Shown: piece after piece, positions 62,598 through 64,000 of the stretch
Position numbering within the stretch: position 1 is the stretch's first letter
Layout of the letters: each line of letters starts with the position of its first letter
Assembly (NCBI RefSeq): GCF_001713455.1
Contig: NZ_CP016464.1
Location: forward strand, 1,598,001 to 1,662,000
DNA: 64,000 nt
DNA from: Bosea sp. RAC05
GTDB taxonomy: Bacteria > Pseudomonadota > Alphaproteobacteria > Rhizobiales > Beijerinckiaceae
Reading direction: 5' to 3'
The notes under the pieces: model-generated
The model's input: only the letters and a program-made list of their open reading frames with translations
What the model was told of the DNA's origin: nothing
The model's database searches: none
Made by a program: the position numbers and the translations under genes

Positions 62598-64000
62598 TGC
62601 TGAACCGTCAGGGACGTCCCACCCAGGGCATCGTGTCCGCCCATGAGCCGCATGCGACCTTCACCGGCAACCGCGCGCTGCAGCAGATCGAGCCGCTGAT
62701 CTTCGAGATCGGCCATCCGGAGACGACCGGCGTCGACATCGACGCACCCGCGCCATTCAAGTCGCGCCTCGGTGCCCATGCGCGCCAGGGCGAGATCGGC
62801 CTGCCCGGCCTCTCCGAGCCCGAGACGATGCGCCACTATGTGCGCCTCAGCCAGAAGAACTACGGCATCGACACCGGGCTCTTCCCGCTCGGTTCCTGCA
62901 CGATGAAGCACAATGCCCGCCTCAACGAGAAGACGGCGCGCATGCCCGGTTTCTCCGACGTGCACCCGCTCCAGCCGGTCTCGACCGTGCCGGGCGCGCT
63001 CGAGGTCATGCTCGAGCTCTCGCGCTATCTGATGACGCTGACCGGCATGCCGGCCGTCGCCCTGTCGCCGAAGGCCGGCGCCCATGGCGAGGCCTGCGGC
63101 ATGATGGCGATCAAGGCCGCCATCGCCGCCAAGGGCGAGGGCGCGACCCGCAATGTCGTGCTCGTCCCCGAATCGGCGCATGGCACCAACCCGGCGACCG
63201 CGGCCCTGATCGGTTTCTCGGTGCGCTCCGTCCCGGCGCGCCCGGACGGCACCGTCGCGGTCGAGGACGTCAAGGCCCTGCTCGGCCCCGACATCGCCGC
63301 GATCATGCTGACCAACCCCAACACCTGCGGCATCTTCGAGCCGCAGATCGTCGAGATCGCCGCCGCGATGCATGAGGCCGGCGCGTATTTCTACTGCGAC
63401 GGCGCCAATTTCAACGCCATCGTCGGCAAGGCGCGGCCCGGTGATCTCGGCGTCGACGCCATGCATATCAACCTGCACAAGACCTTCTCGACGCCCCATG
63501 GCGGCGGCGGCCCGGGCTCGGGCCCGGTCGTGCTGTCGGAGCGGCTGGCGCCCTTCGCGCCGGTGCCCTTCATCCATGTCGAGGGCGGTTCGGCCCGCCT
63601 CGTCGAGAACGCCGCCGATGCGCCCGCTGGCAACCAGCCCTTCGGCCGCATGACCGCCTTCCACGGCCAGATGGGCATGTATGTCCGCGCGCTCACCTAC
63701 ATGCTCAGCCATGGTTCGGACGGCATGAAGCAGGCCTCCGAGGATGCGGTTCTGAACGCCAACTACATCCGCGCCGGCCTCTCGGACCTGATGTCGCTGC
63801 CGTTCCCGGACCACCCCTCGATGCACGAGGCGCTGTTCGACGACGAGTGGCTGAAGGGCACCGGCGTCACCACGCTCGACTTCGCCAAGGCGATGATCGA
63901 CGAGGGCTATCACCCGATGACGGTGTATTTCCCGCTGGTCGTCCACGGCGCCATGCTGATCGAGCCGACCGAGTCGGAATCGAAGGCCTCGCTCGACCTC
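62597..64000 (+). CDS. gcvPB: Glycine dehydrogenase (decarboxylating) subunit 2, cut by window end
   Basis: First 468 codons of the second P-protein subunit, open to the last base. [39 protein letters not shown] starts it; LPGLSEPETMRHYVRLSQKNYGIDTGLFPLGSCTMKHN, PESAHGTNPATAA, the PLP Lys in INLHKTFSTPHGGGGPGSGP. The full protein is about 520 residues, so roughly 50 are missing. TGATG start. Confidence 0.95.
   Translation, partial: MLNRQGRPTQGIVSAHEPHATFTGNRALQQIEPLIFEIGHPETTGVDIDAPAPFKSRLGAHARQGEIGLPGLSEPETMRHYVRLSQKNYGIDTGLFPLGSCTMKHNARLNEKTARMPGFSDVHPLQPVSTVPGALEVMLELSRYLMTLTGMPAVALSPKAGAHGEACGMMAIKAAIAAKGEGATRNVVLVPESAHGTNPATAALIGFSVRSVPARPDGTVAVEDVKALLGPDIAAIMLTNPNTCGIFEPQIVEIAAAMHEAGAYFYCDGANFNAIVGKARPGDLGVDAMHINLHKTFSTPHGGGGPGSGPVVLSERLAPFAPVPFIHVEGGSARLVENAADAPAGNQPFGRMTAFHGQMGMYVRALTYMLSHGSDGMKQASEDAVLNANYIRAGLSDLMSLPFPDHPSMHEALFDDEWLKGTGVTTLDFAKAMIDEGYHPMTVYFPLVVHGAMLIEPTESESKASLDL

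Noticed and set aside
62075..63946. 623-residue minus-strand frame
   Set aside because: Antisense shadow of gcvPA and gcvPB.
1..64000. tRNA, rRNA, CRISPR array, insertion sequence, integrase
   Set aside because: None of their sequence features was seen; not a computed search, so small RNA genes could be missed.

Overview
This window is a GC-rich, gene-dense stretch of an alphaproteobacterial chromosome. Gene content (single-copy gshA of the alphaproteobacterial/plant type, DUF2093, DUF4170, an IalB-like protein, HWE histidine kinases, an aa3 oxidase operon, gcvPA/gcvPB split P-protein, a YqgE protein, many ATGA/GTGA/TGATG gene overlaps) fits Hyphomicrobiales, most like Bosea/Methylobacterium relatives. 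That assignment is an inference from gene families, not from a database search. No rRNA, tRNA, CRISPR array, insertion sequence or integrase was recognised.

Layout. 1-1.5 kb: a putative HNH-like nuclease effector followed by two tandem DUF2019 genes (possible toxin plus duplicated immunity genes), running off toward the left edge. 1.6-4.6 kb: an EamA transporter, a ParE/RHH toxin-antitoxin pair and a secreted coiled-coil protein. 4.7-16.4 kb: rRNA and tRNA modification (rsmD, a very long RluB-type pseudouridine synthase, tadA), a periplasmic M15-like peptidase, a TauE exporter, an ArsR-type regulator, a patatin phospholipase and a dehalogenase-like hydrolase coupled to vapBC, then purD and xseA. 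16.4-24 kb: a lipid A/envelope block (DUF4170, DUF374 acyltransferase, waaA, lpxK, DUF2093), a CysQ-like phosphatase and ubiA. 24-28.2 kb: rsmE, two unrelated glutamate-cysteine ligase-type genes side by side, and a 57-residue orphan Flp pilin. 28.2-38.6 kb: a LysR/DUF1127 divergent pair, DUF937, MATE, ispH-thrB-rnhA, and a signalling cluster of two HWE/HisKA_2-type kinases and a single-domain receiver. 38.7-44.3 kb: a secreted protein, two SDRs with a winged-helix regulator, a peroxiredoxin with a clear terminator, a DsbD-type protein and YqgE. 44.1-50.8 kb: a membrane GGDEF-EAL protein with a degenerate GGDEF site, an acetyltransferase, an M16 peptidase and thrC.

51-57.6 kb is the aa3 cytochrome c oxidase operon on the minus strand (ctaC, ctaD, ctaB, coxF-like, ctaG, ctaE, DUF983, surf1), with hairpins between some genes and a FixK/FNR-like box upstream. 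58-64 kb holds an IalB-like protein and a lipoprotein, then a tandem glycine riboswitch ahead of the glycine-cleavage operon gcvT-gcvH-gcvPA-gcvPB; gcvPB is cut by the window end. An intergenic palindromic repeat sits inside the gcv operon and another between thrC and surf1.

The least explained parts are the effector/DUF2019 module at the left end, vapBC translationally coupled to a dehalogenase-like hydrolase, the symmetric EcfG-like element between the divergent kinase and receiver genes, and the orphan Flp pilin.
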